This document shows positions 1-8,693 of a stretch of DNA of 35,139 nucleotides, piece after piece (within the stretch, counting starts at the first letter, position 1; the number at the start of each line of letters is the position of its first letter). The stretch lies in the NCBI GenBank assembly GCA_002410925.1, contig DHPR01000022.1:1-35139 (forward strand), given 5' to 3'. The notes under the pieces are model-generated. The model searched no databases. It was given only the letters and a program-made list of their open reading frames with translations, and was not told the origin of the DNA. Origin of the DNA: UBA5359 sp002410925 [NCBI: bacterium UBP13_UBA5359]. Its GTDB lineage: Bacteria > UBP13 > UBA5359. The position numbers and the translations under genes were made by a program.

Positions 1-1
1 T

Positions 2-475
2 ATGGTGGAAACCATAAACAAGCTGATAAAGATTTCTCGTCAATTGTTGCAAGAGCTTGGTCGGGAACCCTCCATAGAGGAAATAGCCAGCGGTATGGAG
101 ATGCCGCCGGAGAAAGTATCGGAAATTATCAAGATTTCACAGGAGCCGCTCTCCCTTGAAACGCCCGTGGGCGAAGAGGAGGATTCCCACCTGGGCGATT
201 TCATAGAAGACCGGGATGCCCTGGCGCCCACCGATGCCGCCTCCTTTACCATGCTGCGGGAGCAGCTGGACGAGGTGCTTGAGACCCTGACTCCACGCGA
301 GCAAAGGGTGCTGAAGCTGCGTTTCGGATTGGATGATGGACGCACCCGTACACTGGAAGAGGTGGGGCAGGTCTTCGGCGTTACCCGTGAGCGTATCCGC
401 CAGATAGAGGCCAAAGCTCTGCGCAAGCTCAAATATCCTAGCCGCAGCAAGCGCCTGCGGGATTATCTGGATTAA
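2..475 (+). CDS. rpoD: RNA polymerase primary sigma factor RpoD, 3' part (5' end outside window)
   Basis: This is the C-terminal 157 residues of the housekeeping sigma-70 factor, which directs core RNA polymerase to -10/-35 promoters. The visible part starts at the beginning of region 3 (MVETINKL is normally internal), so the ATG at base 2 is not the true start and the gene is cut by the window edge. Region 4 is intact: the [15 protein letters not shown] segment precedes the -35-recognising helix-turn-helix [18 protein letters not shown]. The protein ends in [11 protein letters not shown], a typical RpoD terminus. A T-tract terminator follows 28 bases after the stop, so rpoD ends its transcription unit here. 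Identity is certain at family level; primary rather than alternative sigma is inferred from the region 3 and 4 sequences and the C-terminal ending. Confidence 0.97.
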   Translation: MVETINKLIKISRQLLQELGREPSIEEIASGMEMPPEKVSEIIKISQEPLSLETPVGEEEDSHLGDFIEDRDALAPTDAASFTMLREQLDEVLETLTPREQRVLKLRFGLDDGRTRTLEEVGQVFGVTRERIRQIEAKALRKLKYPSRSKRLRDYLD

Positions 476-502
476 ACGTAGCTTGCTGTTAACTGCTTAT
501 AG

Positions 503-526
503 ACGCCCCTTCAAGGGGCGTTTTTC
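503..526 (+). terminator. Rho-independent terminator of rpoD
   Basis: ACGCCCCTT and AAGGGGCGT form a perfect inverted repeat around a single C; a practical reading is a 7-bp GC-rich stem with a 5-base loop. A run of five T follows directly. It sits 28 bases after the rpoD stop codon. Confidence 0.9.
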
Positions 527-581
527 TTTATCCAGGCTGGGTATAAGAGAGCGTACAGTCTAGGAACGAAGGAGATTATGC

Positions 582-929
582 GTGCCGGGAGATGCAGATG
601 ATTATCGAAGCCGATCTGAAGGCGGAGAAGCGGAAATAACGCCGGAACTGGGGATGCGGCTGGTAGCTCTCTCTGAGGAGATACGCCTTTTAAGAGAACT
701 TCTGTCCCGTCTGCGGCTGGACCAGTACGTCCGTGCACTTCTCAGCAACAGACATATAATCTGGATGGGATTGTTAAGCGGCATAGCTAACGGTTTGGGA
801 GCTGTTATCGGCGCTACGCTGGTACTGGCCATTTTAGTGTATATCTTGAGTCACCTGGAAGTAATACCTGTTATCGGCAAGTTTGTGGCGGAGATAGTCA
901 AGGTAGTAAAGCATTCAACCCGGCCCTAA
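582..929 (+). CDS. Small DUF5665-like membrane protein
   Basis: A 115-residue protein of unknown function. The first 45 residues are charged and include a short amphipathic helix (about 25-48). Residues 58-90 are strongly hydrophobic and glycine-rich (GIANGLGAVIGATLVLAIL), consistent with one long or two short membrane segments, followed by a conserved-looking IPVIGKFVAEIVKVV tail. This layout matches DUF5665 proteins common in Bacillota. The start is GTG at 582: AAGGAG at 569-574 lies 7 bases upstream, while the ATG at 578 is in another frame and stops after seven codons. It lies between the rpoD terminator and the convergent proA, so it is probably a single-gene unit. The family assignment is from memory of the sequence pattern. 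Confidence 0.75.
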   Translation: MPGDADDYRSRSEGGEAEITPELGMRLVALSEEIRLLRELLSRLRLDQYVRALLSNRHIIWMGLLSGIANGLGAVIGATLVLAILVYILSHLEVIPVIGKFVAEIVKVVKHSTRP

Positions 930-994
930 GCTGATAGGAATCAAGCCTATATTTTTGATAAAGGCCTCTGCGATATCAAAGTAACGAGGGACGA

Positions 995-2233
995 TTAATT
1001 TCTCAAATGCCCCTGCCCGTAAGCGACCCATTTATAAGTGGTCAGCTCCTCCGGGCCTACCGGGCCGCGGGCATGCAGCTTGTCCGTGCTGATGCCTACT
1101 ACCGCGCCCAGCCCATAATCGCCGCCTCCGGAAAGACGGGTGGAGGCATTTACCATGACCGAGGCGGAATCTACCCCGGCTACAAATCTTTCGGCCATGT
1201 CGATAGAGGCAGTGATGATGCCGTCGGTATGGCCGGAACCGTAGTTATTGATATGCTCTATGGCCGCATCTATGCCATCCACCACTTTGATGGAGAGTAT
1301 GGGGGATAGATACTCCGCCGTCCAGTCGGCTTCATTGGCCGGCTCCATATCGGTTACAGCTCGGGCGCGAGGACAGCCGCGCAATTCCACTCCCTGAGCT
1401 TTAAGAGCGGTTGCCACAGCCGGAAGAACACGCTGGACGGCACCGTCATCTATCAGCAGCGTCTCGAGAGTATTGCAGACTTCCACCTTTTCGCATTTTG
1501 AGTTGACCGATATGACTACGGCCATATCGATATCTGCATCGGCGGCTATATACTGATGGCAGATGCCGTCGTAATGCTTGATGACAGGAATGCGGCTCTC
1601 AGCCGATATCCGTTCTATCAGGGATTTGCCGCCGCGGGGAATGATAACGTCGATCAGTCTTTCCTGTTGCAGAAGCTCCCCTACGGCCGCCCTGTCGGCA
1701 GTTTTTACTATCTGGACAGCCTTCTCCGGCAGCCCGGCTTTGATGGCCGCACCGGCCATGATATCAGCTAGCAGCCTGTTGGTACGCAGCGCTTCGGAGC
1801 CCCCTCTGAGGATGACGGCATTGCCGCTCTTGATGCACACGGCCGCTGCGTCTGTCGTCACGTTGGGACGTGATTCATAGATGATACCTACGACGCCGAG
1901 AGGAACACTAACCCTTTGTACTCGCAGGCCGGACGGCCTGGTATGTCCCTTGGTTATCGCACCCAGAGGGTCAGGCAGGGAGGCAACTGCAATCAGCCTA
2001 TCTGTCATATAACGAAATGTTTTATCGGAAAGCTTCAGGCGCTGTAGAAGCGGACCGGCCAAACCGGCAGCCGCAGCCTCGGCCACATCTTGCTCATTGG
2101 CAGCCATTATAGTATTTTTTGTCTTTTCCAGTTCTTTGGAGATAGCCAGTAATGCTTCAGTACGCTGCCTTCCTGAAAGAGTTCCCAATATGCGTCCCGC
2201 CAGGCGGGCATCTTGAGCCATCCGTGTAATCAT
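995..2233 (-). CDS. proA: Gamma-glutamyl phosphate reductase
   Basis: Cytosolic enzyme of proline synthesis that reduces gamma-glutamyl phosphate to glutamate semialdehyde with NADPH. The 412-residue length is normal for the family. Visible signatures are VPLGVVGIIYESRPNV (110-125), the glycine-rich ILRGGSEA stretch, IPRGGKSLI, the catalytic cysteine C253 in VCNTLET, and the C-terminal GISTDKLHARGPVG block. No proB lies next to it; the upstream neighbour on the same strand is the spore protein gene, so the usual proBA pairing is absent here. The ATG at 2233 has only a weak GGAA upstream; the ATG four codons later is an alternative start. Function is well supported. Confidence 0.97.
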   Translation of the reverse strand: MITRMAQDARLAGRILGTLSGRQRTEALLAISKELEKTKNTIMAANEQDVAEAAAAGLAGPLLQRLKLSDKTFRYMTDRLIAVASLPDPLGAITKGHTRPSGLRVQRVSVPLGVVGIIYESRPNVTTDAAAVCIKSGNAVILRGGSEALRTNRLLADIMAGAAIKAGLPEKAVQIVKTADRAAVGELLQQERLIDVIIPRGGKSLIERISAESRIPVIKHYDGICHQYIAADADIDMAVVISVNSKCEKVEVCNTLETLLIDDGAVQRVLPAVATALKAQGVELRGCPRARAVTDMEPANEADWTAEYLSPILSIKVVDGIDAAIEHINNYGSGHTDGIITASIDMAERFVAGVDSASVMVNASTRLSGGGDYGLGAVVGISTDKLHARGPVGPEELTTYKWVAYGQGHLRN

Positions 2234-2299
2234 ATTTCCATTCTAACCAGCGACAAGGCTCTCTGTCAATCTCAGAAGCGGAGGTAAGGAGGCATGGCT

Positions 2300-2329
2300 G
2301 CGGGCTCTGCCGGTTCCGGCAGAGCCCGC
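2300..2329. repeat. Perfect 14-bp inverted repeat between proA and the spore protein gene
   Basis: GCGGGCTCTGCCGG (2300-2313) is followed after TT by its exact complement (2316-2329). It lies just downstream of the minus-strand spore protein gene and upstream of proA. There is no T-tract on either side, so it may act as a 3'-end or mRNA-stability hairpin rather than a classical terminator. Confidence 0.75.
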
Positions 2330-2356
2330 GAATCGAGCTTCAAATGCTGCTGCTTT

Positions 2357-2545
2357 TTATTGATGGCTCTCTTCACTCATAGCCCGCTCGCCGCGTTCTA
2401 TAAGTTTTTTAACCATATATCCACCCAATTTCCCGGCCTCCTCCGTAGTCATGCTCGGGCCGATGTTGGTGATGCCCAGATCTTTGCGAGCTTCATCTTC
2501 CAGCTCTCTTAGGGTGGCCTCCTTGCTAGACATGCCCTCCGCCAT
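2357..2545 (-). CDS. Divergent alpha/beta-type small acid-soluble spore protein
   Basis: A 62-residue protein resembling alpha/beta SASPs, which coat and protect DNA in the dormant endospore. The key match is the C-terminal block AGKLGGYMVKKLIERGE (about 37-53), corresponding to the family's G-x-x-GG-x-MVK-x-x-I-E signature. The N-terminal helix LRELEDEARKDLGI is in the expected place but lacks the typical FEIASEF-like site cut by the germination protease. The start is ATG at 2545: a near-perfect AAGGAGGTGAT lies at 2550-2560. A GTG three codons further upstream overlaps that ribosome site and is unlikely. Very strong translation signals fit a protein made in bulk. I found no convincing sigma-G promoter. 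The family call is good; the subtype is uncertain. Confidence 0.82.
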   Translation of the reverse strand: MAEGMSSKEATLRELEDEARKDLGITNIGPSMTTEEAGKLGGYMVKKLIERGERAMSEESHQ

Positions 2546-2672
2546 ATGTATCACCTCCTTTTAAATAGGCGCTGTTTTTTGCGATTCAGGCGTATACCGG
2601 CATCCGATCATTATAAACCGTTAATAGAGTATTCCCTTCGTATTAATTGCTAAACATTCGTAGTAATTTTAT

Positions 2673-2701
2673 TTGTATAATCTCGTTAGCAAAGGTATAA
2701 T
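2673..2701 (+). promoter_or_regulatory. Candidate sigma-A promoter for the PAS histidine kinase
   Basis: TTGTAT (2673-2678) and TATAAT (2696-2701) are separated by 17 bases. The -10 is perfect and the -35 matches four of six. Transcription would begin near 2708, giving a leader of about 130 bases before the kinase start at 2836. Confidence 0.45.
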
Positions 2702-2835
2702 AATGCTTACGTTTATATAACCTGCCTCAGTAAGCATAATCGTCTGGTCTTTTACAATATAATTAGTTTTTACTGAAAAAATTGACAGATAGGTAATTCC
2801 CAGAGCTTCTATTTTCATATGGAGGCCATGATTTT

Positions 2836-4113
2836 ATGAGTGACAAGGAGAGGAGAGATATGCCATCCTCATCTGTACGACCGCTTAATGAAAAGTTATA
2901 TTTTAATGATGATGTAAAATTCAAGTTTCTGGATGAAGCTCGAGATGCCATCTTTCTGGCCGATATGGATGGAACGGTGCTGTATTTAAATGAAGCAGCC
3001 TGCAAGTTGCGTTATTGCAATAAGAAAAAGCCGCAAGAGGCAGGGATATATGATCGGCAGAGGCTATCCAATGCTATTCTTTCGGAGAGGTATTTATCAG
3101 AGCTTCTGGCTAAGAAGCATATAGCCATAGAGAAGAAGGCCTGGCGTAAAGAAGGAACGGTCATATATCTAGATATAAATGCCTGCATAGTGGAAACGGA
3201 TAGCGGCAACTTCATACTGGCTGTCGCCCGTGATATCACAGAACGTAAGCAAAGGGAAGAGTATTTGCTCAAATCTCATAAGGAATTAGAAACATGTATA
3301 AGAGAGAGGAAGGAAGAGCTGGCCAGGATCAAAGAGGCTTTGGAGGCAGAGAAAGCAGAGAAGATAGAGTTGAAAGAGATACTCAAAATGAGTGTCGCGC
3401 GGCTGGAAAAGGCTGAAAAAATGAAATCGGAGTTCATTTCCAGAGTTTCTCACGAATTACGGCATCCTTTGACTATGATCAGCGGCTACACGGATTTGCT
3501 GGCCACTTCCAGGCTGGGGCCGTTGACGGCAGAACAGACCGAGGCGTTGAGGGTAACGGATAGTCATGTTGAGCGATTGCAGGGTCACATAGAGGATATG
3601 CTTAATCTTTCAGTGATAGAAAGCGGACAGGTAAATCTGGATGCGGGTATGATTGATATAGTCAGCCTTATGGAGAAGAGAGTGGCCTTTTTCCAGAGCG
3701 TTTATGACAGGAAAGACCTTTATCTTAAGCTTCAAATTGAGTATCCGATCTCACAGCTTTTCGGGGATTTGCACCAGCTTACACTGGTAATGGATAACCT
3801 TCTGGATAACGCTTGCAAATTCACTGATAGGGGAGGAGCAACTGTTCGTATCAAACAGCAAGAAGGATGGGTTCGCCTGGAGATAGCCGATACAGGTATA
3901 GGCGTTTCGGAAGAAGATATCAATCATATTTTTGATCGCTTTTATCAGGCTGAGCCCGTATTGACGCGAATACGCGAAGGAACAGGGCTGGGACTTCCTA
4001 TTGCCAGGATATTAGTGGACATACAGGGTGGGCGTATTTGGGCAGAGAGTGCCGGCCGCGGCTGCGGCAGCACCTTCATTGTGTTGCTGCCGATCAAAGG
4101 CGACGAATCCTGA
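2836..4113 (+). CDS. Soluble PAS-domain sensor histidine kinase (orphan)
   Basis: A 425-residue cytoplasmic sensor kinase without membrane segments. An N-terminal PAS domain (about 28-137, beginning FLDEARDAIFLADMDGTVLYLNEAA and ending in the ARDITERKQ connector) should sense an internal signal or cofactor. A charged coiled coil follows (about 140-197). The dimerisation/phosphoacceptor box SHELRHPL contains H206. The ATP-binding domain shows the N box (DNLLDNACKFT, 320-330), G1 (DTGIGV, 352-357), the F box (FDRFYQ) and G2 (GTGLGLPIA, 382-390). No response regulator is adjacent, so the partner is unknown. GGAGG (2821-2825) serves the ATG at 2836; an in-frame ATG at 2860 also has a good site. 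A four-codon ORF beginning at 2828 and ending TGA overlaps this start region. The ligand is not predictable. Confidence 0.92.
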   Translation: MSDKERRDMPSSSVRPLNEKLYFNDDVKFKFLDEARDAIFLADMDGTVLYLNEAACKLRYCNKKKPQEAGIYDRQRLSNAILSERYLSELLAKKHIAIEKKAWRKEGTVIYLDINACIVETDSGNFILAVARDITERKQREEYLLKSHKELETCIRERKEELARIKEALEAEKAEKIELKEILKMSVARLEKAEKMKSEFISRVSHELRHPLTMISGYTDLLATSRLGPLTAEQTEALRVTDSHVERLQGHIEDMLNLSVIESGQVNLDAGMIDIVSLMEKRVAFFQSVYDRKDLYLKLQIEYPISQLFGDLHQLTLVMDNLLDNACKFTDRGGATVRIKQQEGWVRLEIADTGIGVSEEDINHIFDRFYQAEPVLTRIREGTGLGLPIARILVDIQGGRIWAESAGRGCGSTFIVLLPIKGDES

Positions 4114-4126
4114 TTAGCGTTAATCC

Positions 4127-4155
4127 TTGCCCCCGTCCCAAAGGCTTGCTATAAT
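4127..4155 (+). promoter_or_regulatory. Strong extended -10 promoter of transketolase
   Basis: TTGCCC (4127-4132), a 17-base spacer ending in TGC, and a perfect TATAAT (4150-4155). The predicted transcription start near 4162 coincides with an in-frame GTG, which argues against that GTG and for the ATG at 4231 as the transketolase start. Confidence 0.75.
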
Positions 4156-4230
4156 CTTAAAGTGAATATTCAGGCATTTGCGACCGTCAGATACGTAGAT
4201 GGTCCGGGCCGTACAATAGGAGTGTTATTT

Positions 4231-6234
4231 ATGGCTATAGATGTAAAGCAGTCTTTGGAAGAGCGCTGTATCAATTCTATCCGTTTCCTCTCGATTGATG
4301 CTATTGAGAAGGCCAAAGCCGGGCATCCGGGTATGCCGATGGGTACGGCGCCGATGGCTTTCGTCCTCTGGGATAAATTTATGAAGTTCAATCCCCGCAA
4401 CCCCGTTTGGGCAAATCGAGATCGCTTTGTGCTGTCTGCCGGCCATGGGTCGATGTTGCAGTATGCTCTGCTCTATCTTACCGGGTACGAGAGCATAACT
4501 TTAGATGATATCAAGACTTTTCGTCAGCTGGACTCTAAAGCTGCCGGGCATCCGGAGAATAGCGTCACGGCCGGCGTGGAGGTGACTACAGGCCCGTTGG
4601 GGCAGGGTATTGCCAATGCTGTGGGTATGGCTATGGCCGAAGCCCATCTGGCAGCACGTTTCAACCGTCAGGGATTCGATATCGTAGATCATTACACCTA
4701 CGCAATCATGGGCGACGGGTGTAATATGGAGGGCATCTCGCATGAAGCCTGTTCACTGGCCGGGCATCTGGGGCTGGGCAAACTGATTGCTCTTTATGAT
4801 GATAATCATATTTCTATCGAGGGTTCAACAGAGCTGGCTTTTACTGAAGATGTGGCCATTCGTTTCAAGGCATATGGCTGGCATGTTCAGACCATTGAGG
4901 ATGGTAATGATCTGGAGGATATCGGCCGCGCCATAGCAGCTGCCAAGGCCGTCAAGGATAAGCCTTCCATGATCAAGATACGTACCACTATCGGTTATGG
5001 TTCACCGAATAAAGCCGGCACCAGTACTGCCCACGGCGAGCCGCTGGGGAATGAAGAGGTCCAGGCTACTCGTAAATGCCTGGGCTGGGAGCATGAACCA
5101 TTTGATATACCGGAAGATATCCTGAATTATTTTCGTCGGGCCATTGATAGAGGTGTCGGCTATGAAAAACAATGGAATGATCTCTTCAATAATTATAAAG
5201 CTGAATATCCTGAAGAGGCTGCTGAGTTTGAGCGTATCATGTCCGGCCGTTTACCGGAAGGATGGGAGAGGGTTCTGCCCGTCTTCACTCCTGACGATAA
5301 AGCCGAAGCTACCAGAAGCTTGTCCGGAAAGGTACTGAATGCTTTGGCTGAAGCCCTGCCGGAGTTGATGGGAGGCTCTGCTGATTTGGCTCCCTCTACT
5401 AAAACGTTGCTTAAATCTTCGAGTGATTTTGCTAAAGGTGCTTATGCGAATCGCAATCTTCATTTCGGTGTGCGGGAACATGCTATGGCTGCTATATGCA
5501 ACGCCATGGTTTTGCACGGCGGAATTATTCCGTATTGCGCTACCTTCATGGTTTTTGCCGATTACATGAGAGGAGCGATGCGTGTTTCGGCTATCTCCGG
5601 GGCCGGCGTTCTCTATGTTTTAACGCACGATTCCATCGGTGTGGGAGAGGATGGCCCCACTCATCAGCCGGTAGAAACATTGGCCTCGATGAGAATAATA
5701 CCCAATATGCTGGCTATACGTCCTGCCGATGGTAATGAGACTTCCGGCGCCTACAAGGTAGCTATGGAGAACCGCCACCGTCCTACAGCGTTGGCTTTGA
5801 CCAGGCAAAACCTGCCGCATCTGCCCGGCTCCTCGATAGAAGGTGTAGCCAAAGGTGCGTATGTGCTGCGGGACAGCGCAGGCACGCCGGAGATTATCCT
5901 GATAGGTACCGGTTCTGAACTCAGCCTTTGCCTGGCAGCGGCCGATCAATTGGTAGCTGACGGCCATAGCGTTCGAGTGGTCTCTATGCCCTGTTGGGAA
6001 CTCTTTGAAGAGCAGGACGCTGATTATAAAGAGGCTGTATTGCCGGCCGCCGTAACCAGGAGAGTTGCTGTTGAAGCCGGAGTCAGCTATGGCTGGCAGC
6101 GTTATGTCGGATCAGAGGGAGAGATAATAGCGCTGGATTGCTTTGGCGTCTCTGCTCCCGGCAAGGTCTGTATGGAAAAGTTCGGCTTTACAGTGGATAA
6201 CGTGCTGGCTACAGCTCGTAAGGTTTTAAGATAA
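4231..6234 (+). CDS. tkt: Transketolase
   Basis: Thiamine-diphosphate enzyme moving two-carbon units between ketose and aldose phosphates in the non-oxidative pentose phosphate pathway. From ATG 4231 it is 667 residues, the normal full length. The substrate-phosphate and cofactor residues are visible: [11 protein letters not shown] (28-38), LSAGHGSM (68-75), [14 protein letters not shown] (121-134), and the TPP-Mg motif from GDG (161-163) to DDN (190-192). The pyrimidine-binding domain contains [10 protein letters not shown] with the catalytic Glu. AGGAG at 4218-4222 lies 8 bases before the ATG. The open frame continues upstream to a GTG at 4162, but that is at the predicted transcription start. 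The next gene begins 16 bases after the stop, so the two are probably cotranscribed. The single-chain form contrasts with the split transketolases of many anaerobes. Confidence 0.97.
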   Translation: MAIDVKQSLEERCINSIRFLSIDAIEKAKAGHPGMPMGTAPMAFVLWDKFMKFNPRNPVWANRDRFVLSAGHGSMLQYALLYLTGYESITLDDIKTFRQLDSKAAGHPENSVTAGVEVTTGPLGQGIANAVGMAMAEAHLAARFNRQGFDIVDHYTYAIMGDGCNMEGISHEACSLAGHLGLGKLIALYDDNHISIEGSTELAFTEDVAIRFKAYGWHVQTIEDGNDLEDIGRAIAAAKAVKDKPSMIKIRTTIGYGSPNKAGTSTAHGEPLGNEEVQATRKCLGWEHEPFDIPEDILNYFRRAIDRGVGYEKQWNDLFNNYKAEYPEEAAEFERIMSGRLPEGWERVLPVFTPDDKAEATRSLSGKVLNALAEALPELMGGSADLAPSTKTLLKSSSDFAKGAYANRNLHFGVREHAMAAICNAMVLHGGIIPYCATFMVFADYMRGAMRVSAISGAGVLYVLTHDSIGVGEDGPTHQPVETLASMRIIPNMLAIRPADGNETSGAYKVAMENRHRPTALALTRQNLPHLPGSSIEGVAKGAYVLRDSAGTPEIILIGTGSELSLCLAAADQLVADGHSVRVVSMPCWELFEEQDADYKEAVLPAAVTRRVAVEAGVSYGWQRYVGSEGEIIALDCFGVSAPGKVCMEKFGFTVDNVLATARKVLR

Positions 6235-6250
6235 TCTGGAGGTAAATGCT

Positions 6251-7264
6251 TTGTTGAAATTGGCTTTTATGGGCTTCCGTCATGGGCATATACTGAGCCT
6301 GTACGATCATGCTGCTCAAAACAAAGGTGTCGCTATTGTAGGGTCCTGCGAAGAGGATGCTCAGACCGCAGCACAACTGCGGCAGGGCGGCCGGGTGGAG
6401 CTGACTCATGATAATTACGGAGGTATGCTTGATGAAGTGGATTGCGATGCCGTAGCCATTGGGGATTATTACGGCAAACGCGGTGCAATCGCTATCGAAG
6501 CCCTGAAAAGAGGCAAACACGTTATTTCTGATAAACCCATTTGTACCAGCCTGGAAGAGATGGAAGAGATAGCTTCTTTATCTGATCGGAAGGGACTCAA
6601 AGTAGGTTGTCAGTTGGATATGCGGGACAACGGAAAGTTTCAGCGTATCAGGGAACTGGTGCAGGGGGGTGCCATCGGAGAGGTGCATGCCATATCCGTC
6701 GGCGGGCAGCATCCTTTGATGTTCGGAACGCGCCCCGGCTGGTATTTTGAAAAGGGCAGGCATGGCGGCACCATCAACGATATAGGTATCCATGCTGTGG
6801 ATATGATACCCTGGATAACAGGCCTCTCTTTTGCTCGCGTAACGGCTGCCAGAGCCTGGAACGCCTTTGCTGCGGAAGTACCCTACTTCAACGACGCAGG
6901 GCAGTTCATGCTGGAAATGGCCAACGGCTGCGGCGTTATGGGAGATGTCTCCTACTTCATGCCGGACAGTATGGGCTACAGACTGCCGCAATACTGGCGC
7001 ACAACTCTGTGGGGACGGGAGGGTGTTATCGAGGCATCCTTAAATACCCCGCAGATATCGCTGGCTAAAAGCGGCAGCCAGGAAGTGGAGATGATAGCAC
7101 CGGGCGAGGGTACTCCGGGAGGATATCTCAGATCATTTATCGCAGAGATCAAAGGAGATAAAGAGGCCGTTTCTCTTTCCACCGCTGAAATTATTCGATC
7201 TTCTCGGATAACCTTGAAGATACAGCAGGCTGCAGACCAGGGCTTGTGCAATATAGCTTTATAG
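6251..7264 (+). CDS. Gfo/Idh/MocA family oxidoreductase
   Basis: A 337-residue NAD(P)-dependent dehydrogenase of the glucose-fructose oxidoreductase/inositol dehydrogenase/MocA family, acting on a sugar or cyclitol. The family lysine is in SDKPICTS (K95), and the second-domain motif [14 protein letters not shown] (172-185) carries D177, H181 and D184. The N-terminal nucleotide-binding turn reads MGFRHGHI instead of the usual G-x-G-x-x-G. That is seen in a subset of this family and leaves cofactor preference open. Start is TTG at 6251, 7 bases after GGAGGT (6238-6243); the ATG at 6246 is out of frame and stops at once. It follows transketolase by 16 bases, suggesting the product or substrate feeds the pentose phosphate pathway. 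The substrate is unknown. Confidence 0.9.
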   Translation: MLKLAFMGFRHGHILSLYDHAAQNKGVAIVGSCEEDAQTAAQLRQGGRVELTHDNYGGMLDEVDCDAVAIGDYYGKRGAIAIEALKRGKHVISDKPICTSLEEMEEIASLSDRKGLKVGCQLDMRDNGKFQRIRELVQGGAIGEVHAISVGGQHPLMFGTRPGWYFEKGRHGGTINDIGIHAVDMIPWITGLSFARVTAARAWNAFAAEVPYFNDAGQFMLEMANGCGVMGDVSYFMPDSMGYRLPQYWRTTLWGREGVIEASLNTPQISLAKSGSQEVEMIAPGEGTPGGYLRSFIAEIKGDKEAVSLSTAEIIRSSRITLKIQQAADQGLCNIAL

Positions 7265-7339
7265 CAGAGGCTGACCTCAACGCTGAGAAAAGATAATGCC
7301 CAAAGAGAGGAAAAAAGCGGTCAGGTGTTGAATAGGATA

Positions 7340-7358
7340 TTGTGGAAATTTTCCACAA
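7340..7358. promoter_or_regulatory. Operator-like palindrome upstream of the NagB-like gene
   Basis: TTGTGGAA (7340-7347) and TTCCACAA (7351-7358) form a perfect 8-bp inverted repeat around ATT. It lies 32 bases before the ATG of the next gene, in a 125-base gap after the Gfo/Idh gene. The AT-rich, short-spaced symmetry looks more like a dimeric repressor site than a terminator. No clear -35/-10 pair was found around it. Confidence 0.5.
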
Positions 7359-7389
7359 ATTAATGGTTGATTCCGAAAAAGGAGGCAAT

Positions 7390-8364
7390 ATGATGAGCGG
7401 TAAAAACGTTTCCATCAACCTCATCAATACTATCGAAGGTTCTTTGCTGGAGGATTTCTTTCCGGCCGGCTGGGACATGAGGAAGATAGATGCCTGCTGC
7501 AGCAATCCTTCGGAGGCTATCCTTGACCGGCAGCCGTGGTGGAATGAAGGCTTTGAGCCCATTCCTTGCGAAGCACTGGCTGATTTTGATGCCATGTTGG
7601 GCCATGAGATAGCTCTGCAGATAAGACTGGCGCGTGAGGCTGGCCGCAAGCTGGCTCTGATTCTTCCCGTAGGACCTATGGGCATGTATCGCTGGGCAGT
7701 CTACTTTCTTAAGGAGTGGGGTGTCAGATGCGATCATCTTTATGGATTCAATATGGATGAATGGAGCGATGCCGAGGGAAATACCCTGCCTGCCGATAAT
7801 CCCGGTGCCTTCCGGTTTGCCATGGAGAAAGCCTTTTACGGTCCTTTAGGCGAGCTGACCGTTCCTGAAAAACAGCGATATTTTGCTACTCGTGAGGTTC
7901 TGCCTACTTATGCAGAGCGCATTGCCGATCTTAAGGCGGAGGGAGCGCTGTTGGAGGTTATCTTCGGCATAGGGCGGGTATTTCATATCGCCTTCTGGGA
8001 ACCGCATTTTGCAGCAGAGTTCTCCACCGATGAAGAATGGAAAAAGCAAACTCACAGGCTGGGTGCTAAACTGCATCCTTTAACTATAGAGCAGAATGCT
8101 CTTACCAGCTTTAAGAGCCGGACAACTCTGGTGCCCGCCAGGGCCAATACCATAGGGCCGGGGCTCTTTCTGCAGGCAGACCGTATTATCGGCGGCGCCG
8201 ATGGCGTATTAGGGCGTGGTATGCAGTGGCAGGGCATGAGCCTCTGGGTAACCTTCCGCTATGGGCCGACACGTTGGATACCCAGCAGCTATATGCCGAC
8301 TCTGCCTGGCAGGCTCTTCTTTCTTAAGGAGTTGGCCGGTCCGCTTGGGGCTGAGTGTAACTAG
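7390..8364 (+). CDS. Glucosamine-6-phosphate deaminase/isomerase-like protein with altered active site
   Basis: A 324-residue protein of the NagB/RpiA/6-phosphogluconolactonase fold. Recognisable family positions are the phosphate loop [11 protein letters not shown] (91-101), FNMDEW (120-125, matching the NagB NMDEY with catalytic D123) and [13 protein letters not shown] (193-205). In E. coli NagB the last motif reads GVGNDGHIAFNEP. Here the general base Asp is Val (V197) and the next Gly is Phe, while the His (H199) and Glu (E204) remain. Two internal regions are longer than in NagB. Ordinary deaminase activity is therefore doubtful; a different isomerase, lactonase or binding role is possible. 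AAAGGAGG at 7378-7385 serves ATG 7390 or the adjacent ATG 7393; a GTG at 7342 lies inside the palindrome and is unlikely. Context is transketolase and Gfo/Idh upstream. Confidence 0.8.
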   Translation: MMSGKNVSINLINTIEGSLLEDFFPAGWDMRKIDACCSNPSEAILDRQPWWNEGFEPIPCEALADFDAMLGHEIALQIRLAREAGRKLALILPVGPMGMYRWAVYFLKEWGVRCDHLYGFNMDEWSDAEGNTLPADNPGAFRFAMEKAFYGPLGELTVPEKQRYFATREVLPTYAERIADLKAEGALLEVIFGIGRVFHIAFWEPHFAAEFSTDEEWKKQTHRLGAKLHPLTIEQNALTSFKSRTTLVPARANTIGPGLFLQADRIIGGADGVLGRGMQWQGMSLWVTFRYGPTRWIPSSYMPTLPGRLFFLKELAGPLGAECN

Positions 8365-8411
8365 TTCAAACTCTGGAACCAGTCTGCGTTTTCGCGATTA
8401 TGCCTTATCAC

Positions 8412-8442
8412 CCGGGCACCTCCGCTATGAGGAGGTGCCCGG
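8412..8442. repeat. Strong 12-bp inverted repeat after the NagB-like gene
   Basis: CCGGGCACCTCC (8412-8423), a 7-base loop, then its exact complement (8431-8442). It starts 47 bases after the stop codon and probably marks the 3' end of the transketolase-Gfo-NagB transcript. No T-tract follows, so factor-independent termination is not assured. Confidence 0.7.
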
Positions 8443-8532
8443 TGTTCACTCATGGGCATATTGGGAGCAACAGATTCAGCGAGGTATCAATTAGCTGCCG
8501 ATAAGATAACGAGCTAAACTTTTCATCTATTG

Positions 8533-8622
8533 GCTTAGTTCATAACAGGAGCATCGTTTTTAAGATAGAGAATTGATGGGAATCATATCCAGGCAGAAGA
8601 ATATGCAAAGCTTAGTTCATAA
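8533..8622. repeat. 13-bp direct repeat in the 329-base intergenic region
   Basis: GCTTAGTTCATAA occurs at 8533-8545 and again at 8610-8622, 77 bases apart start to start. The surrounding stretch 8365-8693 contains the hairpin at 8412-8442 and otherwise no gene that I can support. The copies could be twin regulator sites upstream of the flavoprotein gene or chance; each half is not symmetric. Confidence 0.4.
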
Positions 8623-8693
8623 TGGATTTCTGGATTATTTTTCGCAAAGAGTGTAAAATTATCTGATAATAATTGCATATAGCGAGGTAAGGA

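Noticed and set aside
2561-2680. Possible sigma-G promoter for the spore protein gene
   Set aside because: GGAATA and TATAATG are present on the minus strand but only 14 bases apart and lack the CAT-N2-TA form of a sigma-G -10.
4162-4230. 23-codon N-terminal extension of transketolase from GTG 4162
   Set aside because: It begins at the predicted transcription start of the promoter at 4127-4155 and has no ribosome site; ATG 4231 has AGGAG and gives the normal family length.
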